From NCBI GenBank assembly GCA_964558665.1, contig CAZLFA010000065.1:1-22215 (forward strand): a stretch of 22,215 nt of DNA. Reading direction: 5' to 3'. The position numbers and the translations under genes were made by a program. Below the pieces are notes generated by a model. That model was not told where the DNA came from. It was given only the letters and a program-made list of their open reading frames with translations, and ran no database searches. Below, piece by piece: positions 7,718 to 14,842 of this stretch. Origin of the DNA: CAZLFA01 sp964558665 (GTDB taxonomy: Bacteria > Desulfobacterota > Syntrophia > Syntrophales > PHBD01). Each line of letters starts with the position of its first letter. Position 1 is the stretch's first letter.

Positions 7718-8966
7718 CCTGGAGACTCCCTTCCAGATAACGCTTCAGAAGCACAAGGGCGGCCTGTGAGGAAATCACCTTGTTTCTCCGCCTGTCCCAG
7801 CGGAAGGAGTGTTTGCGGCAAACCGTTTCTTTCCCGTCGGCCAGGGCGATATAAACGGTGCCGACCGGCTTATCTTCAGAACCGCCAGCGGGTCCGGCAA
7901 TGCCGGTTACAGACAGCCCCAGGTTCGTGCCGGCTGTTCTCCTGACTCCTTCGGCCATCAGTTGCGCTACCTGTTCGCTCACCGCACCGTGGCTGCCGAT
8001 AACATCTTCCGGTACCGAAAGCAGTTCGGTCTTAGCCTTGTTGCTGTAGGTTACGACTCCCCGTTCGAGAAACTCCGAACTTCCCGGAATGTCCGTCAGG
8101 CGGTCGGTTATCAATCCGCCGGTGCACGATTCCGCCACGGCCAGGGTTATTTTTTTATCGATCAGTATTCCGGCGATGACCCCTTCGAGCGTCTCCTGTT
8201 CATGAGCGATGATGTATTCGCCGAGCCTGCTTTCCACCAGCCTGAACACGGCCCGGATATTATGTTTCGCGATATCTTCAGAGTCGTGCCGGGCAATAAG
8301 GACAATATGGTTCTCCGGGAAATTCGGGTAGAACCCGATTTCCACTCCCATTGATTTAAGATCCAGATCCGCCAAAGCCTCGTCCACGCTCGCCTCTGAA
8401 AGGCCGAACAGTTTGATTGTCCGGCGCTCCATATGTTGCACGGCTTGCGGAAACTGTTTCTTAAACAGGGGGATGACGCCTTCCGGAAGCATCTTTCTGA
8501 CCTCGAAGGGAACGCCCGGAATGACCGCGATGAGTCTGTCCTTTACTTCCAGCGCAAAGCCCGCAGCGGTTCCCACGGGATTGGCAATGATCCGTGAACC
8601 TTCCGGGAACAGCGCCTGCTTGGCGTTGTTTTCCGTCCATTTCAGGCGGTATTTTTCAAAGATGGATTTTACGTGCGCAAGCACCTTTTCATCGGTAAAG
8701 AGCGGAAGGTTAAACGCCCTGGCAATGGCGGCTGTTGTGATATCGTCGGAGGTGGGGCCCAGCCCCCCCGTAACGATGATTGCATCTGCGGCGCCCATGA
8801 CGGTTTCCAGGGCTTTTCTGATCTTGTTTTCATCATCGCCGACGGACATCATGATCGTTACCGGCCAGCCTTGTTCGTTCATTTCGCGGGCAATGAGGGA
8901 GGAGTTTGTGTCCTGTGTCTTGCCGCTTACCAGTTCGTTGCCTATCGTCAGTATGCCTACTCTCAT
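7710..8966 (-). CDS. cinA: CinA family protein (competence/damage-inducible; NMN amidohydrolase type)
   Basis: This 418-residue two-domain protein has an N-terminal MoCF/molybdopterin-binding-like domain (about 1-170; GNELVSGKTQDTN at 9-21, TGGLGPTSDD at 66-75). The C-terminal CinA deamidase domain (about 262-415) has AESCTGG with the likely catalytic Ser280, FLERGVVTYSNKAK, and SVTGIAGPAGG (352-362). Two-domain members recycle nicotinamide mononucleotide (deamidase plus ADP-ribose pyrophosphatase activities); a competence role comes from Gram-positive homologues. The open frame extends 18 codons upstream to 9020, but I chose ATG 8966. The protein there starts with the typical MRVGILTIGNE, and an AAGGA ribosome site lies just upstream. 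The longer start would also run into the palindromic element at 8992-9213. Confidence 0.95.
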   Translation of the reverse strand: MRVGILTIGNELVSGKTQDTNSSLIAREMNEQGWPVTIMMSVGDDENKIRKALETVMGAADAIIVTGGLGPTSDDITTAAIARAFNLPLFTDEKVLAHVKSIFEKYRLKWTENNAKQALFPEGSRIIANPVGTAAGFALEVKDRLIAVIPGVPFEVRKMLPEGVIPLFKKQFPQAVQHMERRTIKLFGLSEASVDEALADLDLKSMGVEIGFYPNFPENHIVLIARHDSEDIAKHNIRAVFRLVESRLGEYIIAHEQETLEGVIAGILIDKKITLAVAESCTGGLITDRLTDIPGSSEFLERGVVTYSNKAKTELLSVPEDVIGSHGAVSEQVAQLMAEGVRRTAGTNLGLSVTGIAGPAGGSEDKPVGTVYIALADGKETVCRKHSFRWDRRRNKVISSQAALVLLKRYLEGSLQDG

Positions 8967-8991
8967 TTTCTTTTCCTTAATCTGAAGTGTT

Positions 8992-9213
8992 GAGCAAGGG
9001 ATTTTCAAGCGGCGAATCAAATATTTTTTCAGCTATAATGAATGTCATAGGAAAGCGAATACTGTCATTGCGAAGGCGAAGCCTGAAGCAATCTCATGAG
9101 ATCGCCACGCCCCTGCGGGGCTCGCGATGACGAGACAGAGGACAGAATAAAACTATTTAAAACGTTCATCATAGTTAAAAAAAATATTCTGAGCCGCGGG
9201 AAATCCTTTGCTC
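8992..9213. repeat. Nested palindromic, MITE-like element between pgpA and cinA
   Basis: The left arm (8992-9045) starts GAGCAAGGGATTTTC. The right arm (9162-9213), read as its complement, starts GAGCAAAGGATTTCC. The arms stay similar for over 50 bp through GCGGC, AATATTTTTT and CTATNATGAANGT, so the whole 222 bp can fold on itself. Similarity stops outside the GAGC ends. A second palindrome lies in the middle (9064-9131). It begins 3 bp after the stop of pgpA and ends before the cinA start. It contains no gene. Confidence 0.72.
9064..9131. repeat. Inner palindromic repeat (GTCATTGCGA ... TCGCGATGAC type)
   Basis: The ends GTCATTGCGA (9064-9073) and TCGCGATGAC (9122-9131) are near-complementary. 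Inside are GAAGCAATCTC, GAGATCGCCACGC and a GCCCCTGCGGGGC hairpin. This matches a style of dispersed intergenic repeat (cattgcga ... gaagcaatctc ... tcgcgatgac) that I recall from many environmental bacterial genomes. It is nested in the middle of the larger inverted repeat. Confidence 0.65.
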
Positions 9214-9216
9214 GAT

Positions 9217-9723
9217 TTATGCGAAACCGTAATACGCCACTATGTGCAGTATGATCAACCCATAAATTCCGGCAGCGACATCATCTCCCACCACTCCCCA
9301 TCCGCCTGGCAGCCTGTTCTGGCATAAGTTGACTGGGAACGGCTTTAATATATCAAAAATACGAAACAGCGCAAAGCCCGCGATAACGTGAGTCACTGTC
9401 GGCGGGATAAAGAGCATTGTCCACTGGATGCCGGCGATCTCGTCGATGACGATTCGCTGCGGGTCCTTTTCCCCGAATATTTTTTCCGCCTCTCCCGACA
9501 CATACACGGAAAACAATGTAAAGGCGATAACCAGAGAGAGCCAAAGGTAGTAAGGTGCAGCCGACAGCATAAGATACAACGGAATGCCGACAAGGGTTCC
9601 GCAGGTTCCCGGGGCAAACGGGGCATAACCGGAGCCGAGACCGGTGGCTGCTGTCTTGATGAGCGTCTCTCGCAGAAAACAAATCTCCTTTCCAAACGTA
9701 TAATATCTACGCACTTCATACAT
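9217..9723 (-). CDS. pgpA: Phosphatidylglycerophosphatase A
   Basis: PgpA removes the phosphate from phosphatidylglycerophosphate to give phosphatidylglycerol in the inner membrane. The family signatures are GSGYAPFAPGTCGTLVG, IVIDEIAG (acidic active-site stretch), RIFDILKPFP and LPGGWGVVGDDVAAG, with several hydrophobic segments between. The ATG at 9723 gives 168 residues but has no recognisable ribosome site. A strong AAGGAG lies inside the frame at 9685-9690, nine bases before an in-frame CTG (9673-9675). That would give 152 residues starting LRETLIKTAATG, closer to where this family usually begins. The real start is therefore uncertain. It is first in the minus-strand cluster and separated from cinA by the palindromic element. 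Confidence 0.94.
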   Translation of the reverse strand: MYEVRRYYTFGKEICFLRETLIKTAATGLGSGYAPFAPGTCGTLVGIPLYLMLSAAPYYLWLSLVIAFTLFSVYVSGEAEKIFGEKDPQRIVIDEIAGIQWTMLFIPPTVTHVIAGFALFRIFDILKPFPVNLCQNRLPGGWGVVGDDVAAGIYGLIILHIVAYYGFA

Positions 9724-9809
9724 AAAAGTGCATTAAGCGGACAATGAAGGACATTATAGGAATGCATTGTTGAAATCAAGATATTATGCAGAGCGGCAGG
9801 AATCAATAA

Positions 9810-9837
9810 TTGGTTGAAAGATATCATCAAATATAAT
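9810..9837 (+). promoter_or_regulatory. Possible sigma70 promoter of the PstS-like gene
   Basis: A perfect TATAAT (9832-9837) is preceded at 16 bp by TTGGTT (9810-9815), about 160 bp upstream of the gene. The rest of the 270-bp gap to pgpA shows no recognisable Pho box or other operator. Confidence 0.35.
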
Positions 9838-9996
9838 ACTCTTGAACCGGTTGCCGGCCCTTGCAATATACCGATACCGTCTGTTAAGGGATGCTCTCTG
9901 CCCCTTCTTTGCTTTGAAAATGATGGTCGAACGTACCTAGATGATAATGGATCGTATTAATTTTTTCCGGTATCTCGACATTAAGGAGGTCAGGTG

Positions 9997-10959
9997 ATGA
10001 AAAAATATTTGCCAACGTTTTTTGTCCTTCTGTTTTTGTTCTCCGGAATCTATCCCGCAAATGCGTTATCTCAGCACGCACAGCAGACAGTCCCGAATGT
10101 AAAGATAATAGCAGCCGACTACCCAAAGGTAGACGGCTCCACTTCGGCGCATCCCCTGCAGGTTTACATCGCGTGCAGGATTCATGGCGTCCCGTGCGAT
10201 TGGCGGCCGGCACCGCTCGACAGGGAAAGAAGAATAGTTCCCGACAAGAGCGCCACGAAAGAAATGCGCAAAAAAGTGGATATCCTTCACACGGGCACGA
10301 ATCCGTCTTATATCAATCTCATCAAAGGCGCCAAGGATCTGATCCTGGTTGCCCGTGCACCGTCTGAGGATGAACTGAGAGAGGCGAAGAAAGCCGGCGT
10401 CGAGCTCGATGTAAGGGCGGTGGCCCTTGATGCCTTTGTTGTCATTGTCAACGTCAAAAACCCTGTCGAAAATATCACTCTGGATCAACTGCGCGGCATT
10501 TACACAGGCAAGATCAAGAACTGGCAGGAACTGGGCGGAGTGCCGGGCGACATAAGGGCATACAGGAGAGAACGCAATTCCGGCAGCCAGGAGCTGATGG
10601 AGGCACTGGTGATGAAGGGAACCCCCATGGCCAATCTGCCGAACATGATGCTTATGAGCATGATGGGGCCGGTGAATGCGCTGCGCCACAATCCTTCCGG
10701 CATCGGCTATTCCGTGTATTTCTACTTCGTCTTCATGTTTCCGGAAAAAAACATACGGATGATTGCGATAAACGGCGTCAAGCCGGACGCGGGAACGATC
10801 GGTGCAAGAACATATCCGCTCACGGCAGAAGTATATGCGGTTGTGCGGAAGGGAATGCCTGCGGATAATCCGGCTGTGATGCTGAGGGACTGGATGCTGA
10901 CCAAAGAGGGCAGGGCGGTGATTGCCGAAACGGGATATGTCCCTGTCGGGAGGCAGTGA
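9997..10959 (+). CDS. PstS-like periplasmic phosphate/oxyanion-binding protein
   Basis: This 320-residue exported solute-binding protein has a signal peptide (MKKY, hydrophobic 6-18, cleavage likely after ANA at 23). The mature part has the PBP-like domain of the PstS family: DGSTS (46-50) as an anion-binding loop, IYTGKIKNWQELGG (168-181) and RERNSGSQELME (191-202), then GIGYSVYFY. Such proteins bind phosphate or a similar oxyanion in the periplasm. No pstCAB transporter genes are nearby, so it may act as a sensor partner or a stand-alone scavenger. The frame also permits GTG 9994, but ATG 9997 is better. A perfect AAGGAGGT (9983-9990) lies 6 bases before it and suggests strong translation. 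A multi-PAS kinase follows 39 bp downstream on the same strand. Confidence 0.88.
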   Translation: MKKYLPTFFVLLFLFSGIYPANALSQHAQQTVPNVKIIAADYPKVDGSTSAHPLQVYIACRIHGVPCDWRPAPLDRERRIVPDKSATKEMRKKVDILHTGTNPSYINLIKGAKDLILVARAPSEDELREAKKAGVELDVRAVALDAFVVIVNVKNPVENITLDQLRGIYTGKIKNWQELGGVPGDIRAYRRERNSGSQELMEALVMKGTPMANLPNMMLMSMMGPVNALRHNPSGIGYSVYFYFVFMFPEKNIRMIAINGVKPDAGTIGARTYPLTAEVYAVVRKGMPADNPAVMLRDWMLTKEGRAVIAETGYVPVGRQ

Positions 10960-10998
10960 GGAGTTGCCGGACAAGGTCCGGGTACAGGTAGAATACAA

Positions 10999-13900
10999 AT
11001 GCAGGACGAAAAGAAGACAAAAAAACAATTGATAGAAGAACTCAGCAGTCTGCGGCGCCGCGTTAGCGGAATTCCTGCTCCCGGCAATGATGCAGTTGTC
11101 CCGGACAAATCGCCCGCGCAATTGGACGATATCTACCGCCTGGCTGTCGAGCATTCCAATGACGGAGTGGTTATTGTCACGGGGAGCAAGCGCCTTTACT
11201 GCAACAGAAAATACGCCGAATTGTCCGGATACAGAACCCCCGAGGAAATAGAGGATAAACCATTTCTTTTCAATATCCATCCTGATGACCGGGTACGTGT
11301 CAAGGAAACCATAATCGGCAGGCACAAGGGGAAGCCGTCGCCGCCAAGCTATGAGTGCAGATTCCTGAAGCCGGACGGCACCGTTGTTTACGTTGAAATA
11401 TCGGCTTCCGTCGTCAATTACAAAGGAGTATCGGCATCGCTTGGATTTATAAGGGATATCACCGAAAAGAAGAGAATTCAGGAGAAGCTTGAAAAGAGCG
11501 AGCGCAAGTATCGCAGTGTCGTGGAAAACATAAAGGACGCTTACTACAGGACAGACCTGGAGGGATTTATAATCATGGGCAACCCGGCTGGAATGCGCAT
11601 GTTCGGTTACGATTCCTTCAGTGAGAAAGACAGAGTCCATATTAATTCTTTCTGGCCGAACCCTGACGATAGAGACAGATTGATCGGGCGCGGCCTGCCG
11701 GTGAATGATTACGAGACCGTGCTGCTGAGGAAGGACGGCTCGCCGCTTCAGGTTTCTCTCAGCTTCGATTACTATTACGACGACGCAGGCAATATCCTCG
11801 GCACGGAGGGTATCATAAGGGATATTACCAGGCGCAAAAAGGCGGAGGAAAAACTGAGAGAAGCCGAGATCAGGTACAGGAATATTCTCGAAAACACCGG
11901 TACTGTAATGCTGATCGTGGAAGAGGACATGACAATCTCCTTCACCAATGCCGAATTTGAGAAAATGACCGGCTTTAAAAGAGAGGAGATCGAGGGAAAG
12001 AAGAAATGGACGGAGTTTGTTGTCAGGGATGATCTGGACAGAATGGTAAAACAGCACCGCCTGCGCAGGTCGGACGAAGGAGAAGCCATGAGGGCTTACG
12101 AATTCAGGCTTGTGCGAAAGGACGGAAACATCCGCAATATCTATCTGACAGCAGATATCATTCCGGGAACGAAGCAAAGCGTCTGCTCTCTCATGGATGT
12201 AACCGAATTGAAGAAGACTCAGGAGGAACTTGCCGTCGCCCAGGAAAAATTCTCGACGGCCTTCAACCTTAGCCCTGTCATGCTTGTCATCACTGACATT
12301 AATACCAACCATATTGTTGAAGCCAACAGAGCCTTTCTTGCGACTGCGGGGTATGCAAAAGAGGATTTATTCGGCAGGACCGCCATGGATTTAGGAATAT
12401 GGGCAGACTCCGCAAAACGCGACTATCTGCTTTCGGTCGTCAGGGAAAAGGGAGAGTGCATAGGAGTGGATACCCGGATGCGCCGCCGCGACGGGTCGCT
12501 GCTGGATGTGCGGGTGTCGACCACCGTAATATCCTTCCAGGGTATTTCACAGCTTCTTACCGTGATTGAAGATCTATCGGAAATCAAGAACCAGGAGGCG
12601 CGCTTCAGCGCCCTGGTTGAGAAGATGTCGGATGTCGTTTCCATCCTCGATGAAAGGGGGGTGTTTATTTACAATACCCCTTCGGCAGAGAAGGTCTTCG
12701 GCTATCCGGTGGAATATCTGGCCGGCAGATCGGCGTTTGAGATCATTCACCCCGACGATCTTGAGGAAGTCATGGTGGCGCTTGCCGAGGTAGCCGACCT
12801 CACCAATACAGGAGTTCCGACGGCGTTCCGTGTCAGGAAAGGAGACGGATCATGGATACATATGGAGGCCCTGGGGAGTAACATGCTGCAGGATCCCAAT
12901 ATCAGGGGGATCGTAATCACCAGCCGTGACGTAACCCTGCGCAAGTGCGCGGAGGAGGCGCTACGCGAATCGGAAAGCAAATTCCGGGATCTTGCCGAAA
13001 AATCTATTGTCGGCATCTATCTGATTCAGGAAGGTCTCTTCAGGTACGTCAATTCCATGTTTGCCGAAATATTTGACTATGCGGCGGAGGAGATTATCGA
13101 CAAACTGGGGCCGGTGGATGTGCTCTTTCCCGATGACTGGCCGCTGGTCAATATGAGTCTGAATAAGAGGCTGCAGGGAGATATTAAATCACTCCGCTAT
13201 GACTTCAGGGTGGTAACGAAAAACAAAGAGATAAAATGCGCCGAAGTGTACAGTTCGCGAACCATATATAAAGGAAAACCGGCGGTAATCGGTACTCTGC
13301 TGGATATTACCGAACGCAGAAAGGCCGAACAGGAATTGCGGCGCCTGAGCGCGGCAGTTGAACAGGCGGCGGAGGAGGTCATCATCACGGACGCGGAGGG
13401 CATCATCCAGTACGTCAATCCGGCGTTCGAAAAGATAACCGGTTACCCGCGGCAGGAAGCTATAGGCTGCACTCCAAGGATATTGAAGAGCGGTGTCCAC
13501 GACCTTTCCTTTTACAAGAACCTCTGGGATACGATCAAAGACGGCCGCGTCTGGGCGGGGAGAATAACCAACAGGCGCAAGGATGGCCGGCTTATTCAGG
13601 AGGATGCCAACATCAGCCCGCTGTCCGACGCTTCCGGCCGGATCACCGGATTTGTGTCGCTGAAGAGAGACATAACGGACGAGGTGAATATGGAGGCCCA
13701 GTTGTTCCGCGCGCAAAAAATGGAGGCGGTAGGAACACTCGCGGCGGGAATCGCTCACGACTTCAATAACATTCTTACCGGCATACACGGCTATGCGACA
13801 TTGATACAATTCGGACTGAGCCCCGACCATCCTCACTACAAAAAGCTGGAGGGAATCAGCAGCCAGGTGATGAGCGGCGCCAATCTTACCAGGCAGCTTC

Positions 13901-14838
13901 TGGGATTTGCCCGGGGAGGCAAATACGAGGTCAAGGCCACCGACCTGAACGAACTGCTTGAGAAGAGTTCAGAGATGTTCGGCCGGACCAACAAGGGGAT
14001 AGGCATCGTCAAAAGGTTCCAGCCGGATATCTGGACGGTTGAGGTTGATCAGGGACAGATTGAGCAGGTGCTTCTGAATGTTTTCATCAATGCCGCCCAC
14101 GCAATGTCCGGAGAAGGTGACATCTATCTGCAGACGGAGAACGTCGAATTTCTGGAAGATGACCTGAAGCCGCACGACGTCCGGGCGGGCAGATATGTCA
14201 GGATGTCTGTTACCGATACCGGAATCGGCATGGACAAAGCCGTGATGGAAAAGATATTCGATCCCTTCTTCAGCACAAAAGGACCGGGAAAGGGAACAGG
14301 ACTGGGGTTGGCTTCCGCCTATGGCATCATAAGGAATCATGAAGGGTTCATCACCGTATACAGCGAACCGGGAAAAGGAGCCACATTCAATATATGCCTG
14401 CCGGCTTCCGGGCAGATGACTGCCCCGGATGATATCAGGAAGGACGAGATTCTCAGAGGGCAGGAAACCATTCTGATTGTGGACGATGAGCAGCTCAATG
14501 TACTGGTCACGAGGGAGATCCTGGAGAGTCTGGGATATCATGTTTTTTCTGCCGGAAGCGGCCAGGAGGCCATGGCCGTATTTATGGAGAAGGGCAAGGA
14601 TATCGACCTGATCATTCTGGATATGGTCATGCCGGGCATGGGCGGCAGCAGGACGTTTGATGCCTTGAGAAAAATTAATCCGGATATAAGGATTATTCTC
14701 GCCAGCGGCTACACTGTCGACGGAGAGGCTCAGCAGCTCCTCGGGCGGGGCTGCAACGGGTTTATTCAGAAGCCTTACCGCATCCAGGACCTTTCAAAGA
14801 AAATAAGAGAAGTATTGGAAAACCGCATCAGCAGGTAA
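10999..14838 (+). CDS. Soluble hybrid sensor histidine kinase with seven PAS domains and receiver
   Basis: This 1279-residue protein has no signal peptide or membrane segment, so sensing is cytoplasmic. After a short charged helix there are seven PAS/PAC repeats, ending at about 155, 276, 402, 526, 645, 771 and 892 (RDIT, RDIT, MDVT, EDLS, RDVT, LDIT and RDIT marks). The kinase core has AHDFNNIL with His920 as the likely phosphoacceptor, the N-box (QIEQVLLNVFINAAHAM), DTGIGM (1073-1078), an FDPFFSTK box and GTGLGLA (1099-1105). A C-terminal receiver (about 1156-1275) has Asp1162/1163, phosphoacceptor Asp1208 in LDMVMPG and Lys1258. No output domain is attached, so signalling needs an external partner or works by phosphotransfer. 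It probably shares a transcript with the PstS-like gene. The 39-bp gap holds only a small hairpin (10967-10981). Confidence 0.95.
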   Translation: MQDEKKTKKQLIEELSSLRRRVSGIPAPGNDAVVPDKSPAQLDDIYRLAVEHSNDGVVIVTGSKRLYCNRKYAELSGYRTPEEIEDKPFLFNIHPDDRVRVKETIIGRHKGKPSPPSYECRFLKPDGTVVYVEISASVVNYKGVSASLGFIRDITEKKRIQEKLEKSERKYRSVVENIKDAYYRTDLEGFIIMGNPAGMRMFGYDSFSEKDRVHINSFWPNPDDRDRLIGRGLPVNDYETVLLRKDGSPLQVSLSFDYYYDDAGNILGTEGIIRDITRRKKAEEKLREAEIRYRNILENTGTVMLIVEEDMTISFTNAEFEKMTGFKREEIEGKKKWTEFVVRDDLDRMVKQHRLRRSDEGEAMRAYEFRLVRKDGNIRNIYLTADIIPGTKQSVCSLMDVTELKKTQEELAVAQEKFSTAFNLSPVMLVITDINTNHIVEANRAFLATAGYAKEDLFGRTAMDLGIWADSAKRDYLLSVVREKGECIGVDTRMRRRDGSLLDVRVSTTVISFQGISQLLTVIEDLSEIKNQEARFSALVEKMSDVVSILDERGVFIYNTPSAEKVFGYPVEYLAGRSAFEIIHPDDLEEVMVALAEVADLTNTGVPTAFRVRKGDGSWIHMEALGSNMLQDPNIRGIVITSRDVTLRKCAEEALRESESKFRDLAEKSIVGIYLIQEGLFRYVNSMFAEIFDYAAEEIIDKLGPVDVLFPDDWPLVNMSLNKRLQGDIKSLRYDFRVVTKNKEIKCAEVYSSRTIYKGKPAVIGTLLDITERRKAEQELRRLSAAVEQAAEEVIITDAEGIIQYVNPAFEKITGYPRQEAIGCTPRILKSGVHDLSFYKNLWDTIKDGRVWAGRITNRRKDGRLIQEDANISPLSDASGRITGFVSLKRDITDEVNMEAQLFRAQKMEAVGTLAAGIAHDFNNILTGIHGYATLIQFGLSPDHPHYKKLEGISSQVMSGANLTRQLLGFARGGKYEVKATDLNELLEKSSEMFGRTNKGIGIVKRFQPDIWTVEVDQGQIEQVLLNVFINAAHAMSGEGDIYLQTENVEFLEDDLKPHDVRAGRYVRMSVTDTGIGMDKAVMEKIFDPFFSTKGPGKGTGLGLASAYGIIRNHEGFITVYSEPGKGATFNICLPASGQMTAPDDIRKDEILRGQETILIVDDEQLNVLVTREILESLGYHVFSAGSGQEAMAVFMEKGKDIDLIILDMVMPGMGGSRTFDALRKINPDIRIILASGYTVDGEAQQLLGRGCNGFIQKPYRIQDLSKKIREVLENRISR

Positions 14839-14842
14839 CTTT

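Noticed and set aside
8967..9020. N-terminal extension of CinA to 9020
   Set aside because: The extra 18 residues are not family-like, run into the palindromic element and lack a ribosome site, while ATG 8966 has one.
9724..9996. Pho box upstream of the PstS-like gene
   Set aside because: I found no CTGTCAT-type direct repeats; only a weak sigma70-like promoter is visible.
10066..12312. A 748-codon open frame on the minus strand, opposite the PstS-like and kinase genes
   Set aside because: The plus-strand products are unmistakable family members with good ribosome sites. The antisense product has no recognisable motif and looks like a codon-bias shadow.
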